64,000 bases of DNA, from the NCBI GenBank assembly GCA_034509425.1, contig JAVTVJ010000013.1, positions 248,001-312,000 of the forward strand. Reading direction: 5' to 3'. The notes under the pieces were generated by a model. It saw only the letters and a program-made list of their open reading frames with translations. It was not told the origin of the DNA and did not search any database. This document shows positions 62,201-64,000 of this stretch, piece by piece. The stretch comes from Eopsaltria australis (lineage: Eukaryota; Chordata; Aves; Passeriformes; Petroicidae). Numbering within the stretch: the stretch's first letter is position 1; the number at the start of each line of letters is the position of its first letter. A program made the translations under genes and the position numbers.

Positions 62201-64000
62201 ACTATGTTTGAATTGCCATCTGCTGTAAGCAACTGAATTGGGATCTTGATGAGTTATAGTCTTGTTTTCTCACTCTCACGCTTACTTGGACAGCTAAACC
62301 CATTTTTTTAATGTAAAACTGATCTGTATACGAATGAGCAGCTAAGAGCTTCCAAAAGAACTGTTTTCAGAAGAAACTGAAGGACTAGTCTAGTCTACAG
62401 ATGTCTTAAAATTCGCTGTCTTCTGCAGCTGTTAGCAGGAAGAGTTGTCCAATTCTGGAGCACTGACTTCCTAAGGAAGAACACAAGTGTTCAATCTGTG
62501 GTTCAAATGCAAGGCAGAAGTCACCAAGCACCCAGCATTCTCCTTATGCAAGTGATTATTCACTGCATAGGCATTTGAATAGCTGCAATATTTATGAAAT
62601 GATGCATTCAACCCCCTTCACCACCTCTGAACACACATGCACACCCTAATCCGGGCTGATTTTGAGTGCTGAGGTGAGAGCTGAGATTCAAATGAGTTGC
62701 TGGTGGTGTCCGGTTGCAAGAAAACAAATACAAGTCTACTCGCTTGAAAAAAACCTATCTCTTGGCTCACTAAGTAGAAACTTCTGTAGGTGAAAACTTC
62801 TGCTGTTAAAAAGAAAAATAAAAAGCCAGCCCTTCAGAGCCAGTGAGTTTTGATCATGAAGATAAATATTTCTAACCCTTCACACTGAAAAAATGAGTGT
62901 TCTGATAGGAACTAACGAGGAAGGTTTCTCTGGGGCTGCATGCAAACCTGCTGAGTGTTCAGTACAGACTTTAGCATTTGGAACTATTTTGAGAATAAGA
63001 GAGGCTCTGGGTCTGTGCATACACACTGCAGACAATTTCACTGATCACAGATTTGGCCAAGCAGTAAAATACAAAGTTGCAGCTGGGTTTGCTGCTATGA
63101 CTCAGGACTGTGGGCATATGAGGAGCTGATGAAAAACACACAACTTTCACTTCACTACACTGTGAAGTTTTAAGTAGAATTAATCCCAACCAAAGGCTAC
63201 CCAAGTGCAGAAAACTCCCTCCCAAAATGGTACAGGGCTGGGAAGAGTAGCCCAGCTGAGTTTCACTTCAAGCTTTAGGAGCAACAGTTCAAGTGTGTAA
63301 AGAGGTGTGAGATCATCCAAAGCAGTCAGACAAGTGCTTGTCAAAGAAGAAAATGCAGATATGCAAGAACACCATACCCAGATGAGGCACTACTGGATTG
63401 CTGGCCTACAATTAATCCATTAACCAAAAAATCACAAGTACAGCACTTCCTTGTACTCAGACAGTCCCCGAGAAGGACCAGAGGGAATGGATTTAAATGT
63501 ACCTTGGTGAAATGTAATGGCAATTCCTGCAAGGTCATCACTGAGACTTCATTGTTTCTTCATCTAACTTGGGCTATACAAGTTCCCCACAAGAGTTGCC
63601 TGTAAAGCTGAGATTGGTTTACCCCACGTAGCACACATCAAGGTCTAAAAGGCATGTTTACTATTTGGAGTTTGGATTAAGGGAGAGCCTGAGCTATGTT
63701 TTCTATGCAACAGCTTTTTACTCCTGTAAGGAAGTGTACAGAGAAGCTCCCTTGTGGTGTTATTTAGGAATAACTGACAGTCCCAAATGTCAAACAGATT
63801 TTGAAGTTTCCTTCAAACTCTTAACCATGGTTAGGTTCTCTTTAGCAAAAGGCTGTGCTGTCCTGGTTGAGCAGCTTATTGCTTTATTAGAACTACTGGA
63901 ACTGTTTTTTGACAAGCTATAAAAAAGACTCTACCTATGTTCAATCCAAATTCATCACTGTTTAGAGAAGTATTAATAAAAAGGGAAAAGTAAATCAATG
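59271..64000. other. Intergenic sequence upstream of the MICAL3 promoter
   Basis: The first roughly 140 bases are still GC-rich island shore. The rest is unique sequence plus one old CR1. In human the next gene beyond the MICAL3 promoter is PEX26 (recalled synteny); I see no PEX26-like exon here. Confidence 0.7.
61498..62000 (-). mobile_element. Old CR1 LINE fragment
   Basis: The copy begins with cgaatcacagcactggaagg and agaggtcacctaactccagc, typical of a CR1 3' end. Similarity fades, with later CR1-like patches such as aacagcatccagcatgttcc and gatgatgcagaatggaagga. It lies upstream of the presumed promoter. Confidence 0.75.

Noticed and set aside
1..64000. CRISPR arrays, bacterial operons, tRNA or rRNA genes, endogenous viral genes
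   Set aside because: I found no regularly spaced repeats, operon-like gene strings, cloverleaf with A/B boxes, or retroviral gene motifs. The window is an ordinary vertebrate locus.

Overview
The window is vertebrate nuclear DNA, most likely from a bird. Three things point that way. Split protein-coding exons are bounded by splice sites. The only interspersed repeats I can recognise are CR1 LINE fragments, including ones with the ATTCTGT-type 3' end, with no SINEs, L1 or Alu. The introns are compact and repeat-poor. Turtle or crocodilian origin cannot be excluded from sequence alone.

One gene explains the coding content: the 5' half of MICAL3 (F-actin monooxygenase), on the minus strand. I could place 14 consecutive coding exons, numbered 2 to 15, from the start codon at 16614 down to 9. 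Together they give 2,064 nt or 688 codons with every junction phase consistent. They encode the whole FAD-dependent monooxygenase domain (residues about 1-490), the calponin-homology (CH) domain (about 516-625) and a basic linker. The LIM domain and C-terminal coiled coil lie beyond position 1.

Region by region: 1-11810 holds exons 15 to 3, densely packed with introns of 0.4-1.3 kb. 11808-16350 is intron 2. 16351-16726 is exon 2, with the start codon, an in-frame stop two codons upstream and a GC-rich hairpin in the 5'UTR. 16727 to about 58490 is a roughly 41 kb intron 1 with no nested gene that I can support, only decayed CR1 copies and simple repeats. 58045-59270 is a strong CpG island with CCAAT and GC boxes in minus-strand orientation and a 20-bp GC-rich tandem array at its upstream edge. 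It is the probable MICAL3 promoter and non-coding exon 1. 59271-64000 is upstream intergenic sequence with one old CR1.

The most notable points are local to splicing. Intron 4 uses a GC-AG donor. A three-copy, roughly 70-bp tandem repeat straddles the end of exon 8 and duplicates its donor site twice into intron 8. I found no mobile-element cargo, CRISPR, RNA gene or new multigene system.
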